Below, in pieces: positions 36,007-46,194 of a stretch of 64,000 bases of DNA. The notes below the pieces were generated by a model, which searched no databases, was not told where the DNA came from, and was given only the letters and a program-made list of their open reading frames with translations. The position numbers and the translations under genes were made by a program. The DNA lies in assembly GCF_004357905.1 (NCBI RefSeq), contig NZ_SMTT01000001.1, positions 248,001 to 312,000 on the forward strand, read 5' to 3'. Positions within the stretch are counted from its first letter, which is position 1; each line of letters opens with the position of its first letter. Source of the DNA: Campylobacter lari. Its GTDB lineage: Bacteria > Campylobacterota > Campylobacteria > Campylobacterales > Campylobacteraceae.

Positions 36007-36378
36007 ATGCTAAATAGTGCAGTATATAATGCGTATTCACAAAATCAAACTGGTGTAGAATCCCAAGAAAAACTTATAGAGATGTTATATAGCGGGATTT
36101 TACGCTTTGCAAGTAGGATAAAAATAGCTATTCAAAATGGAAATATAGAAGAAAGAGTGTATTATGTAAAAAGAGCTAGTGCTATTTTTATAGAATTGTT
36201 AAATTGCCTTGATTATGAAAAAGGCGGAGAAATAGCACACTACTTAAGTGGCCTATACACTAGAGAATTACAACTTCTTTCTTTGGCAAATATAGAAAAT
36301 AGTGAAGCAAGAGTAGATGAAGTTATCAATGTAGTCAAAGGCTTGTTAGAGGCTTGGAGAGAAGTTCATCAAAAATGA
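36007..36378 (+). CDS. fliS: FliS, flagellin export chaperone
   Basis: 123 aa, all helical, with family motifs NAYSQNQ, SQEKLIEMLYSGILRFASRI and IFIELLNCLDYEKGGEIA. It binds the flagellin C-terminus in the cytosol and delivers it to FlhA. A GAGAGGA site precedes the ATG; it overlaps the small gene behind by 4 bp. Confidence 0.93.
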   Translation: MLNSAVYNAYSQNQTGVESQEKLIEMLYSGILRFASRIKIAIQNGNIEERVYYVKRASAIFIELLNCLDYEKGGEIAHYLSGLYTRELQLLSLANIENSEARVDEVINVVKGLLEAWREVHQK

Positions 36379-36590
36379 GTGAAAAAAAATGGATAGATGA
36401 GTTTAAACTAGCTGTATATACTGAAGATGTGGAAAAAATAGTTAAACTCATAGAAAAACCTGACTTTAAAGATTGTCCCAATGAGGCTTTAGCTCTTACT
36501 AATGAGGCAATAGCTTTTATGAAAAAAAAGCAAGATGAAGTAGCAAAAAATTTACAAAAACTCAAAAAAGCATCTGCTTATATGAAATAA
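36375..36590 (+). CDS. Small conserved protein after fliS (Cj0550-like)
   Basis: 71 aa from ATG 36375 (ATGA overlap with fliS). Helical and charged (EFKLAVYTEDVEKIVKLIEK; EVAKNLQKLKKASAYMK). By place and size it could be a FliT-like or FlgN-like flagellar chaperone, but no motif proves it. The gene ends about 2 bp before the 3' end of the convergent rnpB. Confidence 0.75.
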   Translation: MSEKKWIDEFKLAVYTEDVEKIVKLIEKPDFKDCPNEALALTNEAIAFMKKKQDEVAKNLQKLKKASAYMK

Positions 36591-36592
36591 AA

Positions 36593-36904
36593 CATGGCGA
36601 TAAGCCGAGTTCTGTCAAGAGCGATCATTTATCTAGACTTGTTTTTGCAAACAAGTTCAAGCGAAGGGTTATATTATAAGACTAAAACCACCCCTTCTTG
36701 CTGCGGATTGGGTTTACATAGCTAGCTTTGTTACCAAAGCTACTGGTAGGCTCTTACTCTACCGTTTCACCTTTTCCATATAATATGGTAGTTTTCTTTC
36801 TGTTGCACTTTCCCTTAGGTTACCCTAGCCATCCATTAGATGGAATCCTTGTCTTATTGCAGCTCGGACTTTCCTCTTCAAAAGAAGCGATCGCTTGCCA
36901 TGTT
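36593..36904 (-). ncRNA. rnpB: RNase P RNA (M1 RNA)
   Basis: Catalytic RNA that trims the 5' ends of pre-tRNAs. On the minus strand the 5' part reads GAGGAAAGTCCGAGCTGC and the 3' part ACAGAACTCGGCTTATC, the conserved P4 region of class A RNase P RNA. The ends AACATGGC and GCCATGTT pair to form P1. Length (about 310 nt) suits a reduced epsilonproteobacterial form. A TTTTATTT run follows the 3' arm. Exact ends are estimates from P1 pairing. Confidence 0.92.
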
Positions 36905-36911
36905 TAGATAA

Positions 36912-36917
36912 ATTTTA
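36912..36917 (-). promoter_or_regulatory. -10 element for rnpB
   Basis: TAAAAT on the minus strand in TTGATAAAATTTATC, 7 bp before the predicted 5' end of the RNA at about 36904. It lies in the 28-bp gap after the preceding gene. No -35 found. Confidence 0.5.
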
Positions 36918-36932
36918 TCAAAAAAATCATTT

Positions 36933-37472
36933 TTATACTAGAGTAAAAATAAGATTTAATGTAATTTTTAATTCATTTTCATATTTTACAAGCTCTAAAT
37001 TTTTGACTTTTATATAAGGATCTAGTTCTTGCAAAAATTGCATTAAAAAATAAAAATCACCATTAAAACTCAATCTTAAATCATAATAAGTAAAATACTG
37101 ATCTTGACTTTCATGACTTTGGATTTGTAAAAACCTTACTTTAGTGAGATTTTTTTCTATATTTTTTAAAACACTTTGATAATCTTTACTTTCTTCTAAG
37201 GATATTTCATTATCAAAAGATTGCAATTTTTCATCTTTAAAATCAGAAATCAATTCTTGTTTTTGCTCATATTTTGCTTGTAAAATAAATAACTCATCTT
37301 TTGACAATTTCATTTGTTTTTCAAAATACTCAAAAATACTCATATAGATTATAAAAAAACCAAATACAAAAGCCATTATCAAAGTCAATATAAATTCGCG
37401 TTTAGATAATCTCGTAAAAATATTTTCTAAATTTTCATAAAGATTTTTCAAAAACAAGAGTAATTTTTTCAT
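36933..37472 (-). CDS. PilO/GspM-like bitopic membrane protein
   Basis: 179 aa, Cj0659c-type. A short cytosolic N-terminus, one membrane helix (about residues 28-50), a coiled coil (about 55-110) and a C-terminal domain with LRLSFNGDFYFLMQFLQELD and a final beta strand. This is the layout and core pattern (strand, G-D-aromatic, helix, strand) of PilO/MshJ/GspM proteins of type IV pilus and type II secretion systems. It overlaps the upstream partner by 38 bp. Family assignment is an inference from pattern. Confidence 0.65.
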   Translation of the reverse strand: MKKLLLFLKNLYENLENIFTRLSKREFILTLIMAFVFGFFIIYMSIFEYFEKQMKLSKDELFILQAKYEQKQELISDFKDEKLQSFDNEISLEESKDYQSVLKNIEKNLTKVRFLQIQSHESQDQYFTYYDLRLSFNGDFYFLMQFLQELDPYIKVKNLELVKYENELKITLNLIFTLV

Positions 37473-38445
37473 CGTTAATCTCTTTATTTTTTAACACAAA
37501 ATGATATTTTTTAAAATCATCATAAAAATCATAATCTTTATTAAGCTTTATGATAAAATCATTATTTTTTATATATAAAGCTTCTATATAACTTTGATGA
37601 GAATTTAAGACTTTTAAAAAATTATAAAAATCCTTATAGCAGAGCGTATTTGCATAAAATTTTTGTAACAAATCAATTTTTTGTTCATTTTTTTCTTGTA
37701 ATTTTTCAACTTCATGATTTTGTTTTTGATTTATTTTTGCTTGCTCTAAGATATCATCTTGATTTTTGATTAAATTTTCATATTTTATTTTTTCTTTTTC
37801 ATAAAATGATTTTTGCGTATATAAATACAAAGGATAAACTAAGGCTAGTAAAATCCCGCATGTAAAAGCTAATAAAATTTTAAAACTAAAAGATTTTAAA
37901 TGATTTATTTTTGCTATATTGGCAAAATCAATTTTAACTCGATCATGTTTTTTTAATAATTTTTGATAGAAAGTATTACTATTAAATTTATCAAAACTGC
38001 TAAGATTTTGAGTATCGTCTATACTTATGATGTTTTTATATGTATTTTTTAATTTTTCATCATATATTTTACTATAAGTATTTAATGGCATAACTTTGCA
38101 ATTTTGAAATTCACATCCCAAATACTCCACTAAAACTATGTATTTTTTCTTAAATAATAATGCAAGATTTTCACTATTTGTATCATTCCTAAAATACACT
38201 TCAAAGAGCAGGGGTTCTGGGATTACATAATCAACATCTAAAATATCTTCATATTTACACAAAAATACATGAGTAAAAGATTTATCTTGAAAATACTTTA
38301 GCTCATATGAAAAATCATCTTTAAGACCAAGTTCCTCAAAGCTCTTTTTTAAGATTTCATCTTCACTAATAGGATTTGTAAGTTTTATATATAAAAGTTT
38401 TTCATAAGTAAGAAAATCTTTTTTGATGATTTTTTTACTCATCAT
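37435..38445 (-). CDS. GspL/PilN-like membrane protein
   Basis: 336 aa, Cj0660c-type. A cytosolic part of about 190 residues (with [13 protein letters not shown]), one membrane helix (about 192-212), a coiled coil (about 215-265) and a small alpha/beta periplasmic domain. This is the layout of GspL or a PilM-PilN fusion, and the next gene has the GspM/PilO layout. Such pairs form the inner-membrane platform linking ATPase to pilus or secretion machinery; in Campylobacter the Cts DNA-uptake machine is the obvious client. It overlaps era by 11 bp. Confidence 0.65.
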   Translation of the reverse strand: MMSKKIIKKDFLTYEKLLYIKLTNPISEDEILKKSFEELGLKDDFSYELKYFQDKSFTHVFLCKYEDILDVDYVIPEPLLFEVYFRNDTNSENLALLFKKKYIVLVEYLGCEFQNCKVMPLNTYSKIYDEKLKNTYKNIISIDDTQNLSSFDKFNSNTFYQKLLKKHDRVKIDFANIAKINHLKSFSFKILLAFTCGILLALVYPLYLYTQKSFYEKEKIKYENLIKNQDDILEQAKINQKQNHEVEKLQEKNEQKIDLLQKFYANTLCYKDFYNFLKVLNSHQSYIEALYIKNNDFIIKLNKDYDFYDDFKKYHFVLKNKEINDEKITLVFEKSL

Positions 38446-39307
38446 AAAGGATTTTTTTGAGATTTTGCTCGTTTTTATGCCAATTTTTTTCTAATTGAAC
38501 GAACAATTTTAGCATTACCTTTTTTTGTGCTAATTTTTCTATTTTCATCCTAGCTTCTTTACCTATACGCTTAATTGTAGCTCCATCTTTACCTAGTATC
38601 ATTCCTTTATGAGAATTACTATCTGTAATGATGATAGCGTTAATATAATAAATTTGCTCAAGCTCTTTGATTTTTTCTATTTTTACTTCAGTGCTATAAG
38701 GAATTTCATCACTTAAATTTTCATATATAGCTTCTAAAATAAAATCTCTATAGATATCCTTTTCATTTGTGGTAGTAATAAACTCAGGATCAAAATAATA
38801 CGGATGTTCAGGCAAATACTTAATCATCTCATCTAAGAGAATTTTTTTATAAAATTTTTGCTTAGCAGAATAGGGGATAATAGCGCTAAAATGCGAGTTA
38901 AACTGAGAATACTCGCTTAATTTTTTAAGTAAGACTTCTTTTTTTACCAAATCAACCTTATTGATTAATACAATATGCGGCACTTTAGGATTTAAACTTA
39001 AAAAATTTTCATAATCTTTAATATCATCATAAATACTAGCCACAAATAAAATCACATCACAATCTACAATGCTTTTAATCGCCAAATCAATCATAAGCTG
39101 ATTCATAGCTTTAGAGCTTGCATGCAAGCCTGGTGTATCTATAAAAATAAGCTGATGATTCTCATGCATTATAATTGCATTAATCTTTCTTCTTGTAGCA
39201 TTTTGCTTATGAGAAACCATAGCCACTTTTTCTTCTAATAAAGAATTAAGGATAGAACTTTTTCCCGCATTAGTTCTACCCACTATGCTTATAAAGCCAC
39301 TTTTCAC
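38435..39307 (-). CDS. era: Era GTPase
   Basis: 290 aa, binds 16S rRNA and helps assemble the 30S subunit. G1 is GRTNAGKSS (residue 10), G2/G3 [10 protein letters not shown] and DTPGLH, G4 NKVD and G5 SAK, followed by a C-terminal KH domain ([20 protein letters not shown]). The start is GTG, overlapping the hslU stop by 4 bp (GTGA). Confidence 0.94.
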   Translation of the reverse strand: MKSGFISIVGRTNAGKSSILNSLLEEKVAMVSHKQNATRRKINAIIMHENHQLIFIDTPGLHASSKAMNQLMIDLAIKSIVDCDVILFVASIYDDIKDYENFLSLNPKVPHIVLINKVDLVKKEVLLKKLSEYSQFNSHFSAIIPYSAKQKFYKKILLDEMIKYLPEHPYYFDPEFITTTNEKDIYRDFILEAIYENLSDEIPYSTEVKIEKIKELEQIYYINAIIITDSNSHKGMILGKDGATIKRIGKEARMKIEKLAQKKVMLKLFVQLEKNWHKNEQNLKKILYDE

Positions 39308-40623
39308 AAGATATACCTAGCTAAATCTTTATTTTCTATGATATCTCCAAGTTTAACTTGCACTTTAAAATCATCTATTTTATAAACTTTTCCAGCATAT
39401 TCATCTGCTTCAAAACTAATATCTTCCAAAAGTTTTTCCACCACCGTGTGTAAGCGTCTTGCGCCAATATCTTGCATTTCTTCGTTAGCCTTGCTTGCTA
39501 TTTTTGCTATTTCTCTAATAGCCTCATCTTCAAAAACAAGCTCTACATTTTCAGTTTTTAAAAGCTCAATGTATTGTGTTAGTAATGAATTTTTAGGTCT
39601 TGTTAAAATAGCATATAAAGCATCCTCATCTAGCGAATCAAGCTCAACCCTTAAAGGAAAACGCCCTTGAAGTTCAGGAATTAAATCACTTGGCTTGCTT
39701 AAATGAAAAGCACCTGCTGCGATAAATAAAATATGATCAGTTTTTAAAGGTCCGAATTTAGTTTGTATAGTACTACCTTCAACTATAGGAAGCAAATCTC
39801 TTTGTACCCCTTCTTTACTTGGATCTTGGCGGTTTGAATTTGAGCTTGAAACTGCTACTTTATCTATCTCATCGATAAAAATAATCCCTTCATTTTCAGC
39901 TCTTCTTAAAGCCTCGCCTTTAATACTTTCCATATCAAGAATTTTTTCACTTGCTTCTTGAGCTAAAGCTATTCTTGCATCTTTTACTTTCATTTCTTTT
40001 TTAACTTTTTTATTACCCACGCCAATAACTTTTACTATATCTTGCATAGCACCCATTTCAGGTGGTAAATTTGGATTAGTATCAAACACGCTTTGTGAAA
40101 TTTCAACTTCTATTGTGCTATCATCTAAATCACCAGCTTTTAATTTCACGCGCATTTTTTCTAAAGAATTTTGATACTCTTCTTGTTTTTCTTCACTAAC
40201 ACCCTTTGGTAAAGGTGGTAAAAGTTTTTCTAAAATTTTATTTTCTATAAATTCATTAATTTTGTCTTTATTTTTTTCTTTTTCTTCGTTTTTTACTAAA
40301 TTTAAAGCAGCATTAGCTAAATCTCTAACCATGCTTTCTACATCACGCCCAACAAAACCAACTTCAGTATATTTACTTGCTTCAACTTTTACAAAAGGAA
40401 GTCCCATCATCTTAGCAAGGCGTCTTGCAATCTCTGTTTTACCAACCCCAGTTGATCCTATCATTAAAATATTTTTTGGCATGATATCATCTTGAAGTTC
40501 AGGGCTAAGCTGCATTCTTCTATAACGATTTCTTAAAGCAATTGCTATAATTTTTTTGGCGTTTTTTTGTCCAATTACATAATCATCTAAAAATTTCACA
40601 ATCTCTTTTGGAGTTAAATTCAT
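39304..40623 (-). CDS. hslU: HslU, ATPase subunit of the HslUV protease
   Basis: 439 aa AAA+ unfoldase. N-terminal [15 protein letters not shown], Walker [12 protein letters not shown] (about residue 58), the intermediate domain (about 110-240), Walker [12 protein letters not shown], sensor 1 region and the C-terminal tail ARYIL that docks into HslV. It overlaps hslV and era by 4 bp each. Confidence 0.95.
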   Translation of the reverse strand: MNLTPKEIVKFLDDYVIGQKNAKKIIAIALRNRYRRMQLSPELQDDIMPKNILMIGSTGVGKTEIARRLAKMMGLPFVKVEASKYTEVGFVGRDVESMVRDLANAALNLVKNEEKEKNKDKINEFIENKILEKLLPPLPKGVSEEKQEEYQNSLEKMRVKLKAGDLDDSTIEVEISQSVFDTNPNLPPEMGAMQDIVKVIGVGNKKVKKEMKVKDARIALAQEASEKILDMESIKGEALRRAENEGIIFIDEIDKVAVSSSNSNRQDPSKEGVQRDLLPIVEGSTIQTKFGPLKTDHILFIAAGAFHLSKPSDLIPELQGRFPLRVELDSLDEDALYAILTRPKNSLLTQYIELLKTENVELVFEDEAIREIAKIASKANEEMQDIGARRLHTVVEKLLEDISFEADEYAGKVYKIDDFKVQVKLGDIIENKDLARYIL

Positions 40624-41162
40624 TTATCATCCTCAATTACATAAGTTTTAATATTTGTATTTGTATAAATGCAAATTTCACCAGCTATTTGCAAGCTTTC
40701 TTTGACTAATTCTTCTTCATCTAAATTTGAATGTTTGGCTAAAGCTCTTGCAGCAGAAAGTGCATAGTTACCCCCACTACCAATAGCAGCTATAGCACCA
40801 TCTTCAGGCTCAACTACATCTCCAGTTCCTGAAAGTAAAAATATATGATCTCTATCTAATACCAACATCATTGCTTCAAGTTTTCTTAGGTATTTATCCT
40901 TACGCCATTCTTTTGAAAAATCTATTGCAGCTTTTAACAAATCACCCTTAGAACTAGAAAGTAGTTTTTCAAACATGTCAAAAAGATTAAAAGCATCAGC
41001 AGTGCTTCCTGCAAAACCTGCTAATACTTTTCCATTGTTTAATTTTCTAATTTTAACTGCATTGTTTTTTAAAACAGTGTTTCCAAAACTTACTTGCCCA
41101 TCTCCACCAATTACAGATTTATTTTTACCTTTATAAGCTAAAATTGTAGTTGCGTGAAACAT
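40620..41162 (-). CDS. hslV: HslV, proteolytic subunit of HslUV
   Basis: 180 aa. The catalytic Thr is in [13 protein letters not shown]: a four-residue propeptide would be removed to expose TT, as usual in this family. GGDGQVSFG and the [16 protein letters not shown] segment are conserved. It forms the double hexamer capped by HslU. It is preceded directly by rplI. Confidence 0.95.
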   Translation of the reverse strand: MFHATTILAYKGKNKSVIGGDGQVSFGNTVLKNNAVKIRKLNNGKVLAGFAGSTADAFNLFDMFEKLLSSSKGDLLKAAIDFSKEWRKDKYLRKLEAMMLVLDRDHIFLLSGTGDVVEPEDGAIAAIGSGGNYALSAARALAKHSNLDEEELVKESLQIAGEICIYTNTNIKTYVIEDDK

Positions 41163-41605
41163 TATTCTCCTTTAACTTCTAGCTTAAATACAGCATGAAT
41201 TGCATGGCCTAATTTTGCTGAAATTTCATGCACACCAAGCTCTTTTATGGTATCACATTCTAAGCTTTTTTTATCAAGCTCTATACCTTTTTGATCTTTT
41301 AATGCATGTGCGATTTCATCTTTAGTAACCCCACCAAACAAGCTTCCATTAGCTCCCACAGGCTTAGCTATACAAATAGTGATTTTAGATAATTCCTCTT
41401 TTAATTTTTCCAAATTTGCAAGTTCAAATCTTAAATTTTCAGCCTTTTTCTTTTGCTCTGCTTCATATTGTTTTAAAACTTCATGTGTAGCAGCTTTGGC
41501 AAAACCTTTGGCAATTAAAAAATTTTGTCCATATCCATCTTTTACTTCTTTAACTTCTCCTGCTTTTCCTAAGCTTTTTACATCTTTAATTAATAATACT
41601 TTCAT
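41162..41605 (-). CDS. rplI: 50S ribosomal protein L9
   Basis: 147 aa. N-terminal domain [18 protein letters not shown] with [13 protein letters not shown], the long connecting helix and the C-terminal rRNA-binding domain ([16 protein letters not shown]). It overlaps hslV by 1 bp and starts 11 bp after argG. Confidence 0.96.
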   Translation of the reverse strand: MKVLLIKDVKSLGKAGEVKEVKDGYGQNFLIAKGFAKAATHEVLKQYEAEQKKKAENLRFELANLEKLKEELSKITICIAKPVGANGSLFGGVTKDEIAHALKDQKGIELDKKSLECDTIKELGVHEISAKLGHAIHAVFKLEVKGE

Positions 41606-41616
41606 TGTTTTCCTTT

Positions 41617-42837
41617 TTAAAATTTTCTTCCATTTTTACCTGCGATGATAAATCTCAAAGCATTTAATCTTATAAAGCCTGCTGCATCTTTTTGATCATA
41701 CACAGCATCTTCTTCAAAAGTACAATAAGCCTCGCTAAATAAGCTATCATTCACACTTTCTCTGCCTATTACTATTACATTACCTTTATATAATTCAAGT
41801 TTAACTTTACCATTTACATATTTTTGTGACTCATCAATTAAGGCTTGAAGCATTAATCTTTCAGGCGAGAACCAATAGCCATTATAAATTAAACTTGCAT
41901 ATTTTGGCATTAATTCATCTTTTAAATGTGCTGCTTCTCTATCAAGAGTGATACTTTCTATAGCACGGTGTGCTTTTAAAAGTATACTTCCACCCGGAGT
42001 TTCATAACAACCTCTACTTTTCATACCCACATAGCGATTTTCAACAATATCAAGACGACCTATACCATGTTTTGCACCAAGCCCATTAAGTTTTGCTAAA
42101 AGCTGTGCAGGAGACATTTTTTCTCCATTAATAGCACATAAATCGCCTTTACTAAACTCAAGCTCTATCACTTCGCTTTCATTTGGAGTTTCTTTTAAAT
42201 CTTTCACCCAACGCCACATATCCGCTTCAGGTTTAGCAGCGGGATCTTCAAGTACTAAACCCTCATAAGAAATATGCAATAAATTTGCATCCATAGAATA
42301 AGGTGACTTACCTAGCTTTTTAGCTATATCAATACCATGTTTTTGCGCATAAGCTAAAAGTTTTTCACGGCTATTTAAATCCCATTCTCTCCAAGGAGCA
42401 ATAATGGCTAAATTTGGATTTAGCGCCAAAGCACCTAATTCAAAACGCACTTGATCATTTCCTTTACCTGTTGCTCCATGACTAATAGCATCTGCATTAG
42501 TTTTATTTGCTATTTCTACTAAAGCTTTTGCTATCAAAGGTCTTGCTATACTTGTACCTAGTAAATATTCTCCTTCATAAATAGCATTTGCTCTAAACAT
42601 AGGAAACACATAATCTTTTACAAATTCATCTTTTAAATCTTGAATAAAAATATTTTCTTCTTTTACACCCAAAGAAAGCGCTTTTTTTCTAGCAGGTTCA
42701 AGCTCTTCGCCTTGTCCAATATCTGCTGTGAAAGTTACTACTTCACATTTATACTCATCTTGTAGCCATTTTAAAATTATACTTGTATCAAGTCCGCCAG
42801 AATATGCTAAAACTACTTTTTTAATATCTTTTTTCAT
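41617..42837 (-). CDS. argG: Argininosuccinate synthase
   Basis: 406 aa from ATG 42837; a longer reading runs back to 43023 but has no family sequence and would cross the divergent S4 gene. It joins citrulline and aspartate with ATP. The N-type ATP loop [24 protein letters not shown] and [16 protein letters not shown] are present. The upstream 115-bp gap is shared with the divergent gene and probably holds both promoters. Confidence 0.95.
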   Translation of the reverse strand: MKKDIKKVVLAYSGGLDTSIILKWLQDEYKCEVVTFTADIGQGEELEPARKKALSLGVKEENIFIQDLKDEFVKDYVFPMFRANAIYEGEYLLGTSIARPLIAKALVEIANKTNADAISHGATGKGNDQVRFELGALALNPNLAIIAPWREWDLNSREKLLAYAQKHGIDIAKKLGKSPYSMDANLLHISYEGLVLEDPAAKPEADMWRWVKDLKETPNESEVIELEFSKGDLCAINGEKMSPAQLLAKLNGLGAKHGIGRLDIVENRYVGMKSRGCYETPGGSILLKAHRAIESITLDREAAHLKDELMPKYASLIYNGYWFSPERLMLQALIDESQKYVNGKVKLELYKGNVIVIGRESVNDSLFSEAYCTFEEDAVYDQKDAAGFIRLNALRFIIAGKNGRKF

Positions 42838-42952
42838 TGTCTTTCCTCTTTGTAAAAAAATGATTGTAAAATTTAACGAATTTAGCTTAATATAATGTAA
42901 AATATTTAGACATTTTATAACATTTTCTTGTATTTTTTGATAAAATATTTTT

Positions 42953-43201
42953 ATGAGAATAGATAAATTTTTAAATGTAGTTAATATTACTAAGCGTCGT
43001 GCTATTTCAGAAGATATGTGCAAAAGTGGTGTAGTAAGTATAAATAATCAAGTAGTTAAAGCTAGTAAAGAAGTAAAAATTGGCGATGAAATAAGCATTA
43101 AATTTATAGAATATACCAATACCTATAAAGTCTTAGATATACCAACAACCAAAAGCATACCAAAAGCTATGCAAGAAAAATATGTGGTAAAAATCCAATG
43201 A
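42953..43201 (+). CDS. S4-domain RNA-binding protein (Hsp15-like)
   Basis: 82 aa, almost entirely an S4 domain: [29 protein letters not shown] and [10 protein letters not shown]. Hsp15/YlmH-like members bind stalled 50S subunits carrying nascent chains. It opens a five-gene plus-strand run (S4, tsaE, lptB, rpoN, yggS) and overlaps tsaE by 4 bp. Confidence 0.85.
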   Translation: MRIDKFLNVVNITKRRAISEDMCKSGVVSINNQVVKASKEVKIGDEISIKFIEYTNTYKVLDIPTTKSIPKAMQEKYVVKIQ

Positions 43202-43605
43202 AAGAAATGATTTTAAGCCAAAATGAGCTTTATAAGCTTTGTGAAATTTTACCTAAAAATGGAGTTATTTTACTTCAAGGGGATTTAGCAAGCGGTAAAA
43301 CTACTTTAGTACAAAATTATGCTCAATTTCTTGGAGTAGAAAAAACGCTTAATTCTCCTACATTTTCTATCATGCAAGAGTATGATTTTCAACAAGGTAA
43401 AATGTATCATTATGATATTTATCAAGAAGGTTTTGATGGGCTTTTAAAAAATGGCTTGATTGAAAATTTTTTTGAAGAGGGTTTGCATTTGGTAGAGTGG
43501 GGTGATGAAAAATTAAAAAAATATTTAGATAAATATCAAATTTTTAATATAATTTTACAAATCATTCCTTATGAAAATAAAAGAAAGTATATAATACATG
43601 AGTAA
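43198..43605 (+). CDS. tsaE: TsaE, ATPase for tRNA t6A37 synthesis
   Basis: 135 aa. P-loop [15 protein letters not shown] (about residue 25), switch region [11 protein letters not shown] and Walker B-like HYDIYQEG, plus VEWGD. It works with TsaB and TsaD in threonylcarbamoyladenosine formation on ANN-reading tRNAs. It overlaps lptB by 8 bp. Confidence 0.92.
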   Translation: MKEMILSQNELYKLCEILPKNGVILLQGDLASGKTTLVQNYAQFLGVEKTLNSPTFSIMQEYDFQQGKMYHYDIYQEGFDGLLKNGLIENFFEEGLHLVEWGDEKLKKYLDKYQIFNIILQIIPYENKRKYIIHE

Positions 43606-44323
43606 GCTAGAAGCTAGAAATTTAGAAAAAATCATTAAAAAAACTAAAATCATACACGATGTTTCGCTAGAAGTGCAAAGTGGAGAAGTTGTAGGACTTT
43701 TAGGGCCTAATGGAGCAGGAAAAACTACGAGTTTTTATATGATATGTGGACTTATTTTGCCAACAAGTGGACAGGTGTTTTTAGACTCACAAGATATCAC
43801 AAAAGAACCACTTAATAAAAGAGCAAAGCTTGGCATTGGGTATTTACCTCAAGAAAGTAGTGTTTTTAAAGACTTAAGCGTAGAAGAAAATTTACTTTTA
43901 GCCGCCCAAGTAATATATAAGGATAAAAATTTATTAGAACAAAAGATAGAACAAATGCTAGAATTACTTAGCATAGAACCTATTAGACACAGAAAAGGCA
44001 TGAGTTTAAGTGGGGGTGAAAGAAGGCGTTGTGAAATCGCAAGATCACTTATGTGTGATCCTAAATTTTTACTTTTAGATGAACCATTTGCTGGGGTTGA
44101 TCCTATCGCAGTGAGTGAAATTCAAAGCTTGATTAATGATTTAAAAGCTATGAATATAGGTGTTTTAATCACTGATCATAATGTAAGAGAAACTTTAGCA
44201 ATTTGCGATAGAGCTTATGTGATTAGAAGCGGAAGGTTGCTAGCTAGTGGTAATGCTAATGAAATTGCGCATAATGAAGATGTTAAAAAATATTATCTTG
44301 GAAGTGAGTTTAGACTTGAATAA
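43598..44323 (+). CDS. lptB: LptB, LPS-export ABC ATPase
   Basis: 241 aa. Powers transport of lipooligosaccharide from the inner membrane with LptF/G. Walker [14 protein letters not shown]-loop [18 protein letters not shown] (characteristic of LptB), signature [12 protein letters not shown], Walker [14 protein letters not shown] and switch ITDHNVRET. It shares 1 bp with rpoN, the same lptB-rpoN order found in many proteobacteria. Confidence 0.94.
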   Translation: MSKLEARNLEKIIKKTKIIHDVSLEVQSGEVVGLLGPNGAGKTTSFYMICGLILPTSGQVFLDSQDITKEPLNKRAKLGIGYLPQESSVFKDLSVEENLLLAAQVIYKDKNLLEQKIEQMLELLSIEPIRHRKGMSLSGGERRRCEIARSLMCDPKFLLLDEPFAGVDPIAVSEIQSLINDLKAMNIGVLITDHNVRETLAICDRAYVIRSGRLLASGNANEIAHNEDVKKYYLGSEFRLE

Positions 44324-45570
44324 TGCTTAAACAAAAAACCTCTATAACACAAAAAGCAAAACTATCACAAACCTTAAGATCTTGGCTTCCTATATTGCAA
44401 GCTAATATTGAAGATCTAAAAGAAAGTTTAGATGAATTTGCTAAAGAAAATCCTTTTATAGAGATCAAAGAAAACTCAAGCATTACAAACAATCAAAACA
44501 AGTATTATCAAGAGTATTTTAGTAAAAATACCACTACACAAATGATTGATGCAAAAAGCTTGGAAGTAAAAAATGTATATGAACTTTTAAGCGAGCAAAT
44601 CATACCACCATTTTTTCCTACTAAAAAATCCCAAACCATTGCTGAAAAAATCATAGAATGTTTAAATCATGAAGGTTATTTTGAATATGATGAAGAAATT
44701 TTAGGTGAATTTGATCCTTTAGAAGTAGAAAAAATCAGACAAAGATTTAAGTATCTTGAGCCTATTGGAGTGGGCGCAAAAGACAATCAAGAAGCTTTTA
44801 TTTTTGCATTAGAGCATTTTGACTTAGATGATGAGCTTTATGAGTTTTGCAAAATGTTAATTTTAAATTTAGAAAATGCAAAAGATTTTATCAAAGATCC
44901 TTTATATAAAAAGGCTATAGCTATAATTAAAAAAATCTCCATTCCACCTTTTTTGGAGTATTTTGAAGAGAGCATGGAAATCATTCCTGATATATTTATT
45001 TATCAAGAAAATGGTGAAATTAAAATTAAAATCAATGATGATTATTATCCTGAAATTGCTTTTGAAGCAGATGGTTTAGATCATGAGTTTTTAAGTGCTT
45101 ATTTAAAAGATGCAAAAAATTTAATCGATGCACTAGCTATGCGTAAAGCTACCCTTTATAAACTAGGGCTTATGATTATAGAATATCAATATGATTTTTT
45201 CATGGGCGGAGATATTAAACCTATGCAACTTAAAGATTTAGCACAAGATCTTGAAAGAAATGCTTCTACTATTTCAAGGGCAATTGCAAACAAATACTTA
45301 AGTTGTGATAGAGGTTTAATACCTTTAAAATCTTTCTTTACCACCGCAGTTGATGATGGCGAAACTTCTAATGCTACAATCAAAGATTTTCTTAGTAATT
45401 TAATTAAAAAAGAAAATCCTAAAAAACCTTTGAGTGATTTGAAAATTCTTGAACTCACTCAAAAAGAATTCCCAAGTGTGCAACTAGGGCGTAGGACTAT
45501 CACTAAATATCGTATGCAACTTGGTATAGGAAGCTCAAGTGAGCGTAAAAAATTATATGAATTGATGTAG
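44323..45570 (+). CDS. rpoN: RNA polymerase sigma-54 factor
   Basis: 415 aa. An N-terminal activator-interacting region (KLSQTLRSWLPILQANIEDL), the core-binding domain and a C-terminal HTH with the RpoN box RRTITKYRMQLGI. In Campylobacter it drives the middle flagellar genes together with FlgSR. Two candidate sigma-54 promoters are in this window (33242-33255 and 53366-53379). Confidence 0.95.
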   Translation: MLKQKTSITQKAKLSQTLRSWLPILQANIEDLKESLDEFAKENPFIEIKENSSITNNQNKYYQEYFSKNTTTQMIDAKSLEVKNVYELLSEQIIPPFFPTKKSQTIAEKIIECLNHEGYFEYDEEILGEFDPLEVEKIRQRFKYLEPIGVGAKDNQEAFIFALEHFDLDDELYEFCKMLILNLENAKDFIKDPLYKKAIAIIKKISIPPFLEYFEESMEIIPDIFIYQENGEIKIKINDDYYPEIAFEADGLDHEFLSAYLKDAKNLIDALAMRKATLYKLGLMIIEYQYDFFMGGDIKPMQLKDLAQDLERNASTISRAIANKYLSCDRGLIPLKSFFTTAVDDGETSNATIKDFLSNLIKKENPKKPLSDLKILELTQKEFPSVQLGRRTITKYRMQLGIGSSSERKKLYELM

Positions 45571-45576
45571 GAAAAG

Positions 45577-46194
45577 ATGAATTTAGAAAGTATTTTTGAA
45601 AAAACCATAAAACAAAATGTGCGTTTAGTAGCAGCTAGCAAGTATGTTCAAGATGAACAAATTCGAGAGCTTTTTAAGCAAGGTGTTATAGAGTTTGGAG
45701 AAAATCAAGTCCAAGCTTTAGCTTTAAAAAAAGAAAAACTTCAAGATTTAGAAATCAAATGGCATTTTATAGGCAATCTTCAAAGTAACAAAATCAATCT
45801 TTTAATCAAACAAAACCCATTACTTTGGCAATCTTGCAATGGCTTAAAAATCGCCAAAGCCGTAGATAAAAGACTTGATTATAAATTAGATACTTTATTA
45901 GAAATCAATACTGCTAATGAAAGTTCTAAAAGTGGTATAGAGCAAAATAAGGCCATAGAAGAATATTTACAAATACAAGAAGAGTGTAAAAATTTAAACC
46001 TTACAGGCATTATGTGTATAGGCTCTATGGATGAGGAAAAAGTTCAAGAAAGCTTTGAGCAAACTTTTAAAATCTATGAAATTTTACAAAAACACGGGGC
46101 AAAAATTTGCTCCATGGGTATGAGTGGGGATTTTGAACTAGCTATAAAATGTGGTTCAAATATGGTGCGTTTGGGGAGTATTTTATTTAAATAA
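45577..46194 (+). CDS. yggS: YggS/PROSC family PLP homeostasis protein
   Basis: 205 aa PLP-binding protein. The Lys for PLP is in LVAASKYVQDEQI (about residue 22), then EFGENQVQAL, WHFIGNLQSNKI and the C-terminal SMGMSGDFELAIKCGSNMVR. It controls free PLP and amino-acid levels; no enzyme activity is established for the family. It is convergent with murG, with an 8-bp overlap of coding ends. Confidence 0.92.
   Translation: MNLESIFEKTIKQNVRLVAASKYVQDEQIRELFKQGVIEFGENQVQALALKKEKLQDLEIKWHFIGNLQSNKINLLIKQNPLLWQSCNGLKIAKAVDKRLDYKLDTLLEINTANESSKSGIEQNKAIEEYLQIQEECKNLNLTGIMCIGSMDEEKVQESFEQTFKIYEILQKHGAKICSMGMSGDFELAIKCGSNMVRLGSILFK

Noticed and set aside
42838..43023. 62-codon N-terminal extension of argG
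   Set aside because: The extension has no family sequence and crosses the divergent S4 gene; the ATG at 42837 gives the normal 406-aa enzyme.
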